Source of the DNA: Argopecten irradians
Taxonomy: Eukaryota > Mollusca > Bivalvia > Pectinida > Pectinidae
Reading direction: 5' to 3'
NCBI RefSeq assembly: GCF_041381155.1
Contig: NC_091135.1
Coordinates: 47,047,086-47,111,085 of the forward strand
DNA: 64,000 bases
Part shown: one piece after another, positions 12,124-23,900 of the stretch
Layout of the letters: every line of letters begins with the position of its first letter
How positions within the stretch are numbered: the stretch's first letter is position 1
Made by a program: the position numbers and the translations under genes
The notes under the pieces: model-generated
Databases searched by the model: none
What the model saw: the letters and a program-made list of their open reading frames with translations, nothing else
Told to the model about the DNA's origin: nothing

Positions 12124-12330
12124 CGAAAAATAACGACACTTTATTGTCATGACCATATACCAGGATAATTTTATGCAAGTTTGAGTCAAATCAGAGTAGT
12201 AGAATTTGAGAAGAAGTTCAAAATACGTTTTTGAGATGGCGGCTGTGGCGGCCATCTTGGATTTCGGATCACCCGAAAAATAACAACGCTTTGTCGGGAC
12301 AGTGTCATACAGGATCATTGGATGTAAGTT
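12124..12330. repeat. Two-unit repeat with GATGGCGG / CCATCTTGG core
   Basis: CGAAAAATAACGACACTTTA near 12124 recurs as CGAAAAATAACAACGCTTTG near 12273, each followed by ..CAGGAT.ATT....GCAAGTTT and AAGAAGTTCAAAAT. The unit resembles, but is not the same as, the satellite core of the Helitron-like elements in this window. Confidence 0.55.
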
Positions 12331-12383
12331 TCATTCAAGAAGTTCAAAATGTGAAAAGTTTACGCACGGCAAAATCATCAAAA

Positions 12384-12668
12384 TACATGACAAACATCAT
12401 GAAAATCATCTAATTGAAATCCATACTGTCTGTGTAGCCGACTGCATGATCGAGGCTTCGGCTGCAATCTAATTGGCCGGCTATAAAAAGCCTCTCTTTT
12501 CGGGACGCTGTACATCTATATATAGGTTTCACCGTTACTATTCAAACATGTACAACTTGCAGCCGGTCAATGAGATTGCACCCGAAGCCTCTCTCATGCA
12601 TATTATATCGGCCACACAGACAGTATAAATTTTAATTAGATGATTTTCAATATGTTTGTCATAATGGG
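12384..12668. mobile_element. Long inverted-repeat element (~285 bp)
   Basis: Arms of roughly 100 bp: GACAAACATCATGAAAATCA then CATACTGTCTGTGTAGCCG on the left match, inverted, CGGCCACACAGACAGTAT and TGATTTTCAATATGTTTGTC on the right, with AGGCTTCGG...GCAATCT also paired. Only a short centre is unpaired. It looks like a fold-back or MITE-type element; the target duplication is not clear. Confidence 0.65.
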
Positions 12669-13598
12669 GCTTATAATATCGTCTTAATGACGTCACTGTG
12701 TATAGATGTGTAGGATGATTTTGAAAGGAAAATTATCGCTCTTTCCTTTATGACGATATACTAAAAATATGTTTTTATAGCCGCTAAAGGTGGGCGGGTT
12801 AGACATTTAGAGTCTGTGAATTTCCATGCACCCTAGGCCTTCTTGCATACAGTACCATCAGAGATTTAAAAAGTATTAATTAAATTATTTATATCTCTGG
12901 TACCATGTAGAGTATGATTTTTTTATCGTTTTTTTTTAATCTAGACCTCTAAAACGCCTAAAAAATGGTCTTAGGGCACTCTGGTGGGTCCATGATTATA
13001 TAATCTGTAGCTAATGTATAAGTTCGGTGTCGCGGGTACGAGCCCGGCTGGCGGCACACAACTCTCGCCCTGTTATATACATTACTTACAAAAATGGAAT
13101 CTTGCATTTATTTTGGTATTGTAACTTCATTTACAGCTCTAAATGCAGATGTTCCATTATTATTTTTATTGATAAGCTACAATAAATATATAGGGTATAA
13201 GTGGACATACTGGTAGACTTTTCTACGTCAGGCGTGAACAATTTCTCATATCCAGAACTTATTTCATGACATTTAAAAATCAACATACATATCTAGATCT
13301 TGTTGTTGTTGTTTTTATTAATGTTAGTACATTTAGGTCGTCGATGTTTTTTCACGAGAATAGATCCCAATAGCTTTTTGTAGTATATGCCTACATATAT
13401 AATACGCACTTGATTTGGAATCACGGAGACATGAACCGTGAAGAACATTAACCTCGTCTGAAAACTAGATGTTTATTTTTTAAAGTTTAATGACGTCCAC
13501 AATCTAAGTCTGCTTGCGTTCACACGCTATCGATTTGTCAACCTCATAGTGATCATCCACAATAGAAGTTATTTTACATAATGTTATCAGGCACGGTC
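12669..13598. other. Spacer with a SINE fragment
   Basis: No gene seen. Around 13030-13082 is a tRNA-like stretch, GTCGCGGGTACGAGCCCGGC, followed by CACACAACTCTCGCCCTGTT. A related stretch at 55430-55480 has a better B box and the same CTCTCGCCCTGTT tail, so this is probably an old, truncated SINE. The rest is unassigned AT-rich DNA. Confidence 0.45.
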
Positions 13599-13604
13599 CA
13601 CGTG
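13599..13604. promoter_or_regulatory. E-box upstream of FAM210B
   Basis: CACGTG lies about 240 bases before the FAM210B ATG. It is a canonical E-box, but with no experiment its use is only a suggestion. Confidence 0.3.
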
Positions 13605-13842
13605 GGTAACATTCTGTTGTTCATTCGGGACCTCTCTAGCCGTATTAGGATATCTATATACCGAATGCAGAGAATACCGCATGAACTTTAAATAAGGTCT
13701 CCAAAACGTTTGTTTCCTTGCCGAGTTTCAGTGCATTCCAAACGTACTTGAACTTGACCCCGTTCCGTTCTAAAAAATATGAAGTAAACACAAGGCTGAT
13801 ATATATCACACCCAACCAAAACAACAATATACAGTCGTCACA

Positions 13843-16800
13843 ATGTTCTCGCTGAGGAAGGTAGCGTATATTGTAAGTAATGTTAGAAACAGGTCCATTG
13901 GAGCAGCTTTGCAAGCGCATCTTGAAGATAAACAACCCCAACATGACAGTCGTTTTACAACCATAGAAGGCGTTCAGGGCAATGAAACCGCTCCATTTTC
14001 TGTGGAGAAATCTATACAGATTTTGGAAGAGGCCGTAGAATACTCAATTCATGGTCCAAGTATACAAGGCATTCAGGGCGGTTACGATGAATTAGCTGAT
14101 TTAGAGTATGCACCGGCTGTCACAACTGATACTGTCACTGAAATTCCAGAAAACATAAAAAATTATTCTTATTCCAAAAACATTAATTTGCATGGATGTA
14201 TGCAGACGAATGTTCCTGAACCTTATGCTGTCCAATCCAGTCAGTTTGTAACACAGCTTGACCACGGAACGCCACAAAACATGCCAGGAAATGGTAGAAA
14301 GCTTTATCAGAAATATATTTCGGGTGGTAGAAATGACATCAATAATTCATCCCAGAAGCGTTCTATTCACATTGGTGTCCAAAACATTCCACAGACAACT
14401 GGTTACAGCACTGCATCACTTCTGGATGATGCAATTTCAAAATTTGACACTCACATGCAACATGTTTTGTGGAAAAATGCATTTCAAAATTGTGACAAAA
14501 CTCTAATTATTTACCAATCCAGTGATAAAAAATACAACAGGCATGCACAATGTAAAACAAATGTGCAAGGCTCAAACATGGGACATAACTGTTTCATCAA
14601 AATATTCGACCAACAGCATCAGTTCTCTGTTTGTCATCAGCAAAAGAGGCAATACTGCACAGCAAAACAAAGCCAACCGGATCCTGAAGAGGTCGGTAAT
14701 AACCCACCCGAATCTTCTCCTAACCCTCAGGACTCTCCTTCAAAGTATTCCAGAGCAAATTTAAAAAAGGCTATAGCAGAATATGGTTCTACTGTAATAG
14801 TGTTCCATGTAAGCTTAGCATTGATGTCCCTTGGAGGGTTCTACGTTTTAGTGTCAAGGTACATTTATGATGGTTGTAGATTATATATGTTGAAAATTCA
14901 TAGTGATGGATTATATTCAGTGGTTCATAAATTATATGGTTTAAAACAGCTGAGGAAGTATTTAAGTGGAGATTTTCTAAATTCTACTAAATTTGTAAGT
15001 GGTAATTATATATAAGTTGTTGGATATATAATGATGTACAAAATTAAAAAGTAAAAAGTATAACATTAATATTTATTTTCCAATATTTAATAGTTTTGGG
15101 AAAAATGTATGATCTTAATATTTATTTTCCAATTTTGAATAGTTTTGGGAAAAATATATGACCTTTGCGAAATGCCTTCAAATTTCACCAGATATTAATA
15201 TTATTGTTTTATTTTTTCACATCATTTAGGGTTTTTGACTTAATTTAACCATAATTGGGAAAATTTTGTCTGAATTTCAGAAAAAAAAGACAGTGCTATT
15301 TTTCAATTCTGACTGATCTTTATATAGCTGTTAATCTTTTTATGATTATAACCATTTGAATATGAATGTTCATATATGACCCCAAATAAAACAATTTAGA
15401 AAAAGGCATTTTATCAATTCACTAATGGCAGTCATATAACGTAAACATAATATGAATATATATAAATTGCTAGACCAGCTGCAGCATTCTATTTCACTTT
15501 CAATCTTCTTTTTGACTGTTGATAATAAGAAGTATTCAACTTTTAAAATCAATCAAAATACACATATGTTAACCAGTATGGCAGTAACAATAATAAACTG
15601 GTATGTAGAAGCATGTTGAATGTATGACTTGCATATAGTCATTGATTAGGAATCACTATTTAAAAAAAAATAATATGAGTCCAGGATTAGAAACTTATAG
15701 AAAAAGACTGGTATTGTACTTTGTATGTAAATGCAGAAACATGGTAGTGGTGACTGTTCCAGCTTTTTGTGCCAATTAATTCTTCTGACTTTCTGAATGA
15801 TGCATGATGCATCTTCTCAGTCCATGTAAATTTCTCTAATAACAATATACCACCATGCTCTCAAGCTGTTGCAAAACTTAATACTGTATTGTGTTTATAA
15901 GAGTTATCTCCCCTCTGTCAAAGACTACATGGCAGATTAGACTGAATTCAATAAAATGAGCGTATCAGTAAAAGACAATAAAAAATGGAGCTCATTTTAA
16001 GAGACAGACGATTCAAACTAATGCCAGATCTGCTTAACCAAGACTCCCCTCCCTACATATACAAAAAGGATGTCTTTATTTGATTGCTAAAAAAAGAAAA
16101 GAGGTATTGTATGTGTACATTCTTACCATGTAATGATTTTATTATCCCCCGCCCAATGAAGTTGGCGGGGGATATACAAATGGGTTCCGTCCGTCCGTCC
16201 GTCTGTCCGTCCGTCCGTACGAATGGTTTCCGGAGCATAACTCTAAAACCAGAAGAGATATTTCCACGAAACTTCATAGACACATTGGTCTTATGGTCTA
16301 GTAGTGCCTTTTGCTATTTTTAGGTTTTCACTTTTTGCACTTTTTCCTTAACCATGGAAACATTGCTGAAAATATCATATTTTTGTACCAGGTTCGTTTC
16401 CGCAGCATAACTGGAAAACTGGTTGAGATATATGCAAGGAACTCCATAGGCACATTAGTCTTATGGTCTAGTAGTGCCTTTTGCTATTTTAAGGTTTTCA
16501 CTTTTTGTACTTTTTTCTGTAACCATGGAAACATTGCTGAAAATGGCAGATTTTTGTGTAAGAATCGTTTCCGGAGCACAACTCTAAAACCAGCAGAGAT
16601 ATTTCCATGAAACTTCATAGACACATTGTTCTTATGGTCTAGTAGTGCCTTTTGTTATTTTTAGGTTTTCACTTTTTGTGCTTTTTTCTGTAACCATAGA
16701 AACATTGCTGAAAATATCATATTTTTGTAGCAGGTTCATTTCTGGAGCATAACTCTAAAACCAGCAGAGATATTTCCACGAAACTCCATAGACACATTCT

Positions 16801-17427
16801 TTTTATGGTCTAGTAGTACCTTTTGCTATTTTTAGGTTATCATTTTTTGCACTTTTTCCATTACCATGAAAACATTGCTGAAAATATCATGGTAAATGGT
16901 AAATGTTACTTTGCAAAACTCCACCCATCTTTGTGTATATAGTCTAATATAAATGTCAAGGCTGTATACCTGATTCAACAATTGCAGCCCCGCTCTACTT
17001 GAATTATACTCCATCTTTCTTTAGCTCAACTTCCTTTTTCCTGTTTTTTTCATACACATAAGTCTCCACAATCAAACTTACTTCAGCTTTGATATCTCCA
17101 TTGGCGGGGGATCTGAATGACTATGTCCTTGTTATAATTAAATTGCAATTTTTTCTGTTAGTATAAAATGATTTAATTTTCCTTTTCAGTGGGATTGATG
17201 TTGTTGGGCTTCTGACCAAGCTTGGGATAGGAGAGAGCATTTTCCAGTCAAAGATAGCTGCAGGTGCTAGTACATTTGTCATTGCCTATGCTGTACACAA
17301 GGTTTTCGCCCCAGTTAGGATTGGCATCACTCTCACAGCAACACCATTCATCGTTCAGTACCTCCGAAGAGTTGGCTTCCTCAAGGCTCCTAAAGTCCCG
17401 CCAAAGGCTCCTCCTAAGTCAACGTGA
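13843..17427 (+). CDS. FAM210B: FAM210B-like mitochondrial membrane protein (DUF1279)
   Basis: Two coding exons, 13843-14858 and 17190-17427, join in frame (phase 2; donor AAG|GTACAT, acceptor TTTTCAG) to give 417 residues. The DUF1279 domain spans about residues 308-407: KKAIAEYGSTVIVFHVSLAL, then a junction reading VS-SGIDVVGLL, then KIAAGASTFVIAYAVHKVFA and PVRIGITLTATPFIVQYLRR, close to vertebrate FAM210B and less like FAM210A. Two hydrophobic segments (about 317-338 and in exon 2) fit an inner or outer mitochondrial membrane protein; the N-terminus (MFSLRKVAYIVSNVRNRS) looks like a mitochondrial presequence. Vertebrate FAM210B is linked to mitochondrial function in iron and heme metabolism. 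The roughly 300 residues before the domain are far longer than in vertebrates (about 190 in total) and I recognise nothing in them. The intron carries a Helitron-like element. Confidence 0.88.
16143..17133 (+). mobile_element. Helitron-like non-autonomous element, second family, satellite core
   Basis: The left end is a perfect hairpin, ATCCCCCGCC ... GGCGGGGGAT (16144-16173), followed by a TCCG microsatellite (16188-16217). The core has about four tandem units of 175-180 bp, each with GTTTCCGGAGCATAACTCTA, TCTTATGGTCTAGTAGTGCC and AACATTGCTGAAAAT. The right end reads GGCGGGGGATCTGAATGACT then ATGTCCTTGTT. It lies in the FAM210B intron. The same plan as copy A (end hairpin, TCCG tract, tandem core, CTTGTT end) argues for one mechanism. 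Confidence 0.65.
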
Positions 17428-18460
17428 TCGTTATACATGGATAGCCATTTGTTTATTGGTTGAATTGATTATATCTCTTCAGAAGAAACTATATACATAT
17501 GTATACTCGGATGTACATTGTATAGAATAGAAGTGCTTTGAATATAAATGTATATACAAGTAACATATATATATCAGTGCTTTGAATAAAAATGCATGTG
17601 TATGATTGCTCAATTACTTGGTGACTGCTAGTCTTAATATATGTACATAACGTTACATCAAGGATATGATAGCAAGTGAATGTTTTACTGTGAATAGATA
17701 TGTTAAAGTATCTAGAACTTGTGTCCAGTATAGTTAAAATCACGATTTAAAAGCATTTTATAGCAAAGTACATTTTATTCAGAACTAAATTAGGTTGTCT
17801 TAGTATGAAGAGTAAGTAGTACTGCATCAGTGTAATCAACAAACAAGTTATAGAATAAAGCCTTAATTTATGGAATTTGATAGTCAGATGAATTAGTTGA
17901 GAAAGACATGTAGTTGTTCACCAAAGTGATTTCTTGCATTGTTGTTAAGAATACGGTACTTACTTTTGTATTAATGTTTAATTTATTGATAATTTTAGAA
18001 ATGTTTAATTTCGATAAATTGAAAAGAAAATAATCCAAACATATAGCCTAGGGATTGATAGAATATGGATGATTTTGTACCTTGTTTGTAATTGACATAT
18101 CACTCATTCTGTTGACTGCAAAAAATGGTACCGGTTACATGTATAGATAAGTGGGTGTTAAACTGAAGATTTCCCCCAAGTTAGATCTGTTAAGAACATT
18201 ATTTTATATGTACTGGGGATATGGAGGAAAATGAGAGTGTGAAATGTAATGTGCATTCAATATGGCACGAAGTGACAATTTTGTGAATAATGATGTATTT
18301 AATTGATGGAATTTGTGAAGAATTATTGAATATTAAGAATAAAACTAGAGTTGACATATGTTTTTCTTCATTAATCCTACTACAGCAATTTTTCTTAACT
18401 TGGACAGAGATATCATATCAACAAGTCTTGTGAGGGTAGAATTGATAGAATCTTACATGG
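17428..18460 (+). other. FAM210B 3' UTR and spacer
   Basis: AT-rich sequence after the stop codon. AATAAA occurs at 17854-17859 and again near 18340; either could be the poly(A) signal. No further gene is visible. Confidence 0.5.
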
Positions 18461-18592
18461 TCCTGTGAAGTGGACAGGGATATCACAACCCTCGTGAAAG
18501 ATTTTGGCCGGTCAACCCGAGGCTTGCCGAGGGCTGACGGCCAAAATCTTTCACGAGGGTTAAGATATCCCTGTCCACCTCACAGACCTATG
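18461..18592. repeat. Fold-back hairpin with arms of ~50 bp
   Basis: GTGGACAGGGATATCACAAC and CCTCGTGAAAGATTTTGGCC on the left are matched inverted by GGCCAAAATCTTTCACGAGG and GATATCCCTGTCCACCTCAC on the right. The loop (GTCAACCCGAGGCTTG onward) is itself nearly palindromic, so almost the whole 130 bp can fold. Confidence 0.75.
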
Positions 18593-18879
18593 TTTGATTC
18601 TTTTTCTTCCATACTTAGTAGAAAATGGTGAAATTCCACTTGATTTCCAGCTTTTTCGTCGCGCCATCATCGCAGGAACATTGTTATGCATAAAAATTTA
18701 TGACATCATCTACAATGCACACCACAGAGTCAGTTATGCTGCATATATTGACGACGTCACGTTATTGTCTGGTGCGTGTGAGCTGTCTTACACCCCCCTG
18801 TGTAAGATAGAGATATCTTTTCCCTAGCAACCACCGGATATCCCTTTGAAGTACATACGTATGGGAGAATATTAGAATC

Positions 18880-19018
18880 GTTCACCCCTTTTGGGGCGAG
18901 ACAAAAGAATCTCAACCCGAGGGGTAAGATTCTTAAGTTGTCAAACACGAGGCTGTGCCGAGTGTTTGACAGCTGAAGAATCTTATTCCAAGGATTGAGA
19001 TCTCCTGTCTCACCCCAA
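18880..19018. repeat. Second fold-back hairpin of the cluster
   Basis: GGGGCGAGACAAAAGAATCT and GGGGTAAGATTCTTAAGTTG on the left pair with the inverse of AAGAATCTTATTCC and CTCCTGTCTCACCCC on the right; the inner part (GTCAAACACGAGGC / GCCGAGTGTTTGAC) pairs too. Partial relatives follow at about 19255-19500, including AAAGAGAATCTCAACTCGAG and two copies of the CTAGGGYGAGAGA-type motif. Confidence 0.65.
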
Positions 19019-19515
19019 ATAGAATGAATGAATCTTTTTCTCTTACCCCGTGCACCACTTAGTATCTTCAATACATGTGTCACTTATGCAAGCGAGGATG
19101 AGGTGACCCCAATGAATCGTCGCCTTTGCCGTCTTTGTGACGTCATTTCATTGTTGTCGTGATGTTATACTATAACAGCGACTTCATGATACTGTTGTCA
19201 TGACGTCATACCATTGTTGAGCATGTGCAAAAATCTTGTGTAGCTTGTCTTTACCCTAGGGTGAGAGAGAAAAATCTCACACTGGTAAAACTTTGAATAT
19301 CCCTGTCCGGGCTAAGAGGAAAGAGAATCTCAACTCGAGGGGTAAGAATCTTAAATCGTCAAACACAAGGCTCCTACCTCGCCCCTTAGAGGGTGAATGA
19401 TTCTTTTCTCTTACCATATGTGAGCATGTGGAAAGATCTTGTGTAGCTTATCTTTATCCTAGGGCGAGATAGAAAAATCTCACACTTGTAAAATTGTGGA
19501 AATCCCTGTCCAGGG

Positions 19516-19590
19516 CACAGGTTTATGACGGGGGACGCACAAAAAAACCCAAAAACTAAAATTTTTAGTATTTAGCGTCGTAAACCTGTG
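19516..19590. mobile_element. Very small MITE, family M2, copy 1 (75 bp)
   Basis: Ends CACAGGTTTATGACG and the inverse of CACAGGTTTACGACG, with an A-rich centre. The 7-bp TCCAGGG stands immediately on both sides (19509-19515 and 19591-19597). A second copy with the same ends is at 54370-54438. Confidence 0.75.
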
Positions 19591-19959
19591 TCCAGGGTAA
19601 GAGAATTGCGTATCTTACAAGGGCAAGACGGTCTGCACTCGTACAACAACAATATGTGCATTACAAAAAATTGACCTCATTTGGCCCCTTATCCACACTC
19701 CTTCACTCTGGGTGCCAGGCCGTCATCCTATTTCATATAGTATACAATACCATCATTGCTTTCACAGTCAGTCAACATATATGTTGTATTGATGTAGGCA
19801 TCAACTGAGAAATGTCATGATCTGCACTCGCTTTGGTAAGCAAATTCAATTATCATGTTGATCTTTTAACCCAATTATTGTTGCACCTCGCAGATTGTTG
19901 GCTGACTAAGCATGAAGAAAGGTTTGTTGATTAGGTTTAACATCCTAGCTCGAGTCATT

Positions 19960-20215
19960 TAAGGATGGCCTCCTCTAGATCTGTATGCAATGTCTTGCAT
20001 GGGTAAATGTTGTTGTGTTTTGGGAGGCTGTGGTTGTGTCTCTTTGTAATAGTCAGACTCTTACCATTTTTATAGTGTTATCTCATTGAACATGTCACCA
20101 ACTCCCTAATTAACGGTAAGCAGGAGTGGAAACTACCTCTTTTATAGACTGATGTGTCTCGGCCAGAGGACAGAGCCTTTCTCATTGGGGTGATCATTCA
20201 ACAAAGACCAACATA
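19960..20215. repeat. Dispersed repeat, copy 1
   Basis: GGAGTGGAAACTACCTCTTT and GATGTGTCTCGGCCAGAGGA, preceded by TTTTGGGAGGCTGTGG...GTGTCTCTTTGTAATAGT and TTTTTATAGTGTTATCTCAT. The part from TTTTGGGAG to TATAGTGCTAT recurs in a diverged form at 56720-56945. Ends not defined, class unknown. Confidence 0.5.
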
Positions 20216-20917
20216 CAACTAAATGGACTTGTGTCTGCTATGGAGATTGAAAAAAAAAATCGCCAAAGCTGATAACATATCTTCATTTAACAGGAGAACT
20301 AGAATGATTTTTTTTTTCATTTTTCATATTATCAAAAAATTATCAAAAGCAAAAGGAAATAAAATTTGACCTTTGACTTCATGACCATGACCTTGATCCA
20401 GAGGTCTAATTTGATGCAAGGAGCTGCAAAGTTTCATCACAAAATCTGAAATCATGGCCTTGACAAGAACTTACAAGGAACTATATGCTTTACACTTTTG
20501 ATATTTGACCTTGAGGTAATGCGGTTACAATAACCTAACGTTAGTGCAATGCACATTGCACTACAGCAATATAAAATCTTTAACAGCTTATAAGTTATGG
20601 TCTCAACAGGAGTAACTAGAAGGATGGAAAAAAAGTATTTATACATTACATTATATATCTCATTTGAAGGGAGATCTAATGAATGTCTACAATCTGCAAC
20701 TTTCAAACCAGCAAGCTTCAGTTAGGTTATGAACTGTTTTTGTGTTACATTGATAAAGTTTTTAGTGCTCTGAAACCTGAGCAAATGTGGCGTGTAAGGT
20801 TATCATTTCTTTTATGATAGTGGAACTTGAGCAAATGAGATTTATTCTGAAATGATGAAGCTTATATACAAAACAAGACACCAACATTTATAACAAACAA
20901 AATTTAATTTTTGACTG
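20216..20917. other. Spacer / ZFAND1 3' flank, nothing recognised
   Basis: No coding frame that looks real. It should contain the ZFAND1 3' UTR (the gene reads on the minus strand and ends at 20918). Confidence 0.45.
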
Positions 20918-23900
20918 TCAGGACTTGTAGTCGTGTGTATTGTCTATTTGTGAGCAGTCTGTGGGAACACATTCGAGGATCACTGAGCTGCCGTTATACA
21001 GATTTTCCTGCTGTAAACACAACTCCAGGGAAGCTTTTGTGTCCAGTAATCCACCACAGTCGTGTAGGAACATTCTTAACTTCTGAAACATCCAGTATGA
21101 ACAATAAGGAAACAAAGTATCAGTATGAATAAATCTAAGCTTAAGCAAAAGTATGTATAATTGTGTTTTGTTTAGTTTTATATCCTATTAACAGCCAGGG
21201 TCATGAAAGGGGGTGCCAGGTTTGATGGTGGAGGAAAACCGGAGTATAAAAACCACCGACCAGCAGTCGGTACACAGCAAGTGCCCTACATATGGGATTC
21301 AAACTTGTGGCCCAGAGGATGAGATCTTGTGGTAATATGTCCGGACATCTTAACCACTCAGCCACTGTGCCCCCTGTAGTATGTAGGTGTATATGAATTT
21401 TGTCTGATTGTTATTAAAACAAGGAAGTCACCCTAGACCTAATTTTCAGCATATGAGAAATTATTGCTATATGTGTATCAAGGACGTATATGAGAAGGAT
21501 AAGTCACACTGTATTTTTTGGCAAGTACAGCGCAGGAGCTTTTGTGTTTGTTAACTGACCGTGACGTTAGGTGACGACTGATTTTCCTTTGATATCTGCC
21601 GGTGCAACCTTTGATGTAGCTTGCGGGTGCAAGAGTTACCGTTTTACATTCTGAAGCATGCTGTCATTTCATGAGCTGTCATATTTTTTTAACGAAAATT
21701 TAAGACATTTCTTCTAAATATTCCGACCGTAAAGCAAGTACTAAGTGTTTGTGAAATTTATTAAGCTTTACATTGGTGTTTCATTTGACTTGATAAAACA
21801 AGTATTTGTTGAGAAAAATGTTTTTTATTCTCGGTTCAAAGGCGTCTTATGTGGCGTTTAGAAGTGTAAAGAGACAGTGACGAATCCTTCTCACTTATAA
21901 ATCCTTGAAGTGTATTTAGCATTTTAATTGAAATCAAAATATATGATTCACACCCTAGTTTTATTGTTCTGTATACATGGTATTGTATAAAGCAAGGATT
22001 GTCCAAAATTGTGAATATGAAATCAAGCAAATCAATTATATTTATTGGATGTTTACAAACAATAAGTTACCTGTTCACTGCCTGTATTGTTTGGATTTGA
22101 AATCTTATTAAAGTCAGCCACACTGTCAATAACTCTTCCAATTGTCCAAGTCTAAAATAAAAACATGTCATTTTAGAATTGTTGTTCTTAAATTCCTGAA
22201 TGGAAACTCACACAAAATTAGTTTTCTTCTAATGAATTGCATCAAAATTATTTATAGCGGGATATGTTGGTAGGTATGATAGTTGTTTCCCCTTTATCAT
22301 ATTGTAAAATATCTGCATAATGGTAAATACAGGCAAAAGCAAAAACATTGAAGTAATCTAAACAAGAGATCCCAGAGGGATCTTGGCACCCAAGAAAGAA
22401 TGATCTATGTCTGACATTAGAAAGAGGGATATTTTTTTTCAAACTTTGACTTCATCCTACAAATAAAATTTGAGAAAGATCCCGTCTTTACTTTCTGAGA
22501 AATAGCTGTAACAATTTTTAACTATCAAGATCCAAGATGGCAGCCAGTCAGCCATCTTTTTGACCGATCAGTCCCAAATATATTATATACAACTAGGGCA
22601 CTAGAGGAACCTCTATATGAAATTTGAGACAAATCCCTTCAACAAACTTCTAATACCAAAATCCAAGATGGTAGCCGGTCGGCCATCTTGTTGACCGAAT
22701 GTTGCCAAAAGGCAATATGCATAAGTAAAGTCCTAGGGGAACCTACATTTACATATGAAATTTGAGAAAGATCCCTTCATAAATTTCTGAGAAATACTGT
22801 TAACAAACTTTAACTATCAAAATTCTCGCAGCCATCTTGTTGACCGATTGGTCCCAAAATGCAATATGCACCACTAGGACCCTAGGGGACCCTATAAATC
22901 ATATGAAAAAGATCCCTTTAGTACTTTCTGAGAAATAGCGGTAACAAGAGTTGTTAATGGACAGAAGGAAGGATGGAAGGACGGACGAAAGGCGATTTGA
23001 ACAGCACACCATCTGATGATGGTGGGCTAATAACACCTAGTGAACTCTTTTTGTAGCAGAGAGAAATCCAATCAATTAAAATTAGACTTAAAATTCTGCT
23101 CCACTACGATGCTCTTCGATACACTCCAATACAAGAACTAACAACTTCTCGTTTATGATTACCTTCAAATGACCCCTATGGTGATCCAATCAGCGTGTCA
23201 CCTATGAATTTTTCGGTGTGTTCAAATCTCTTGATAGCATAAATAGCTACTACACTGTAGTACGTCCCCCGATGTTCCAAATTCTAGGGATCACTGTATC
23301 ATAGAGCATTGTGGTGGAGTGAAATGACAAGTCTACTTTAAATTGAAAGAAATGGTAAGGAAAACCTTAAGTTCTGCATTCCCTTTGTACAATGTATCAA
23401 ACACGGGGCCATAACTCCAATTAATACAGTTACAGTCAAGCCAATAAAAATGGAGAAAAATTCTCACTAAAATTTCTTATAAGATAACTTATCAAATTAC
23501 CTTTGAGAAAAACATGGGTTTGGCCTTAAGCTTTGTCTGCATTGGTAAATAGACTAAGAAGAAGACCCGGCTGTCTTGAGGAATACCCTTGTCTCCTATA
23601 GCATGCATTTTTAACTTCATCAGGGCCACTTTTGCTGCTGTCTTGCTGGATTTTTTCCCCTTAGAAGGTACAGGATGTGCTTTGGCTGCTTTTGAGGCTA
23701 TAACGTTAAAGACACAATTTGAATTAATATTGTGATACTGATTCTGGACAGAATTTTGACCTGGAGTGATTGGACATTGTATTTTCTTTTCAATGTTATT
23801 CATTCTTTCACCATTAGCTTTGTAGCTATTATTGTAACAACAACAGAATAAACAAAGGGAAATAACTCTCTAAATAAGACTTTACCCAAACTTTTTAAGA

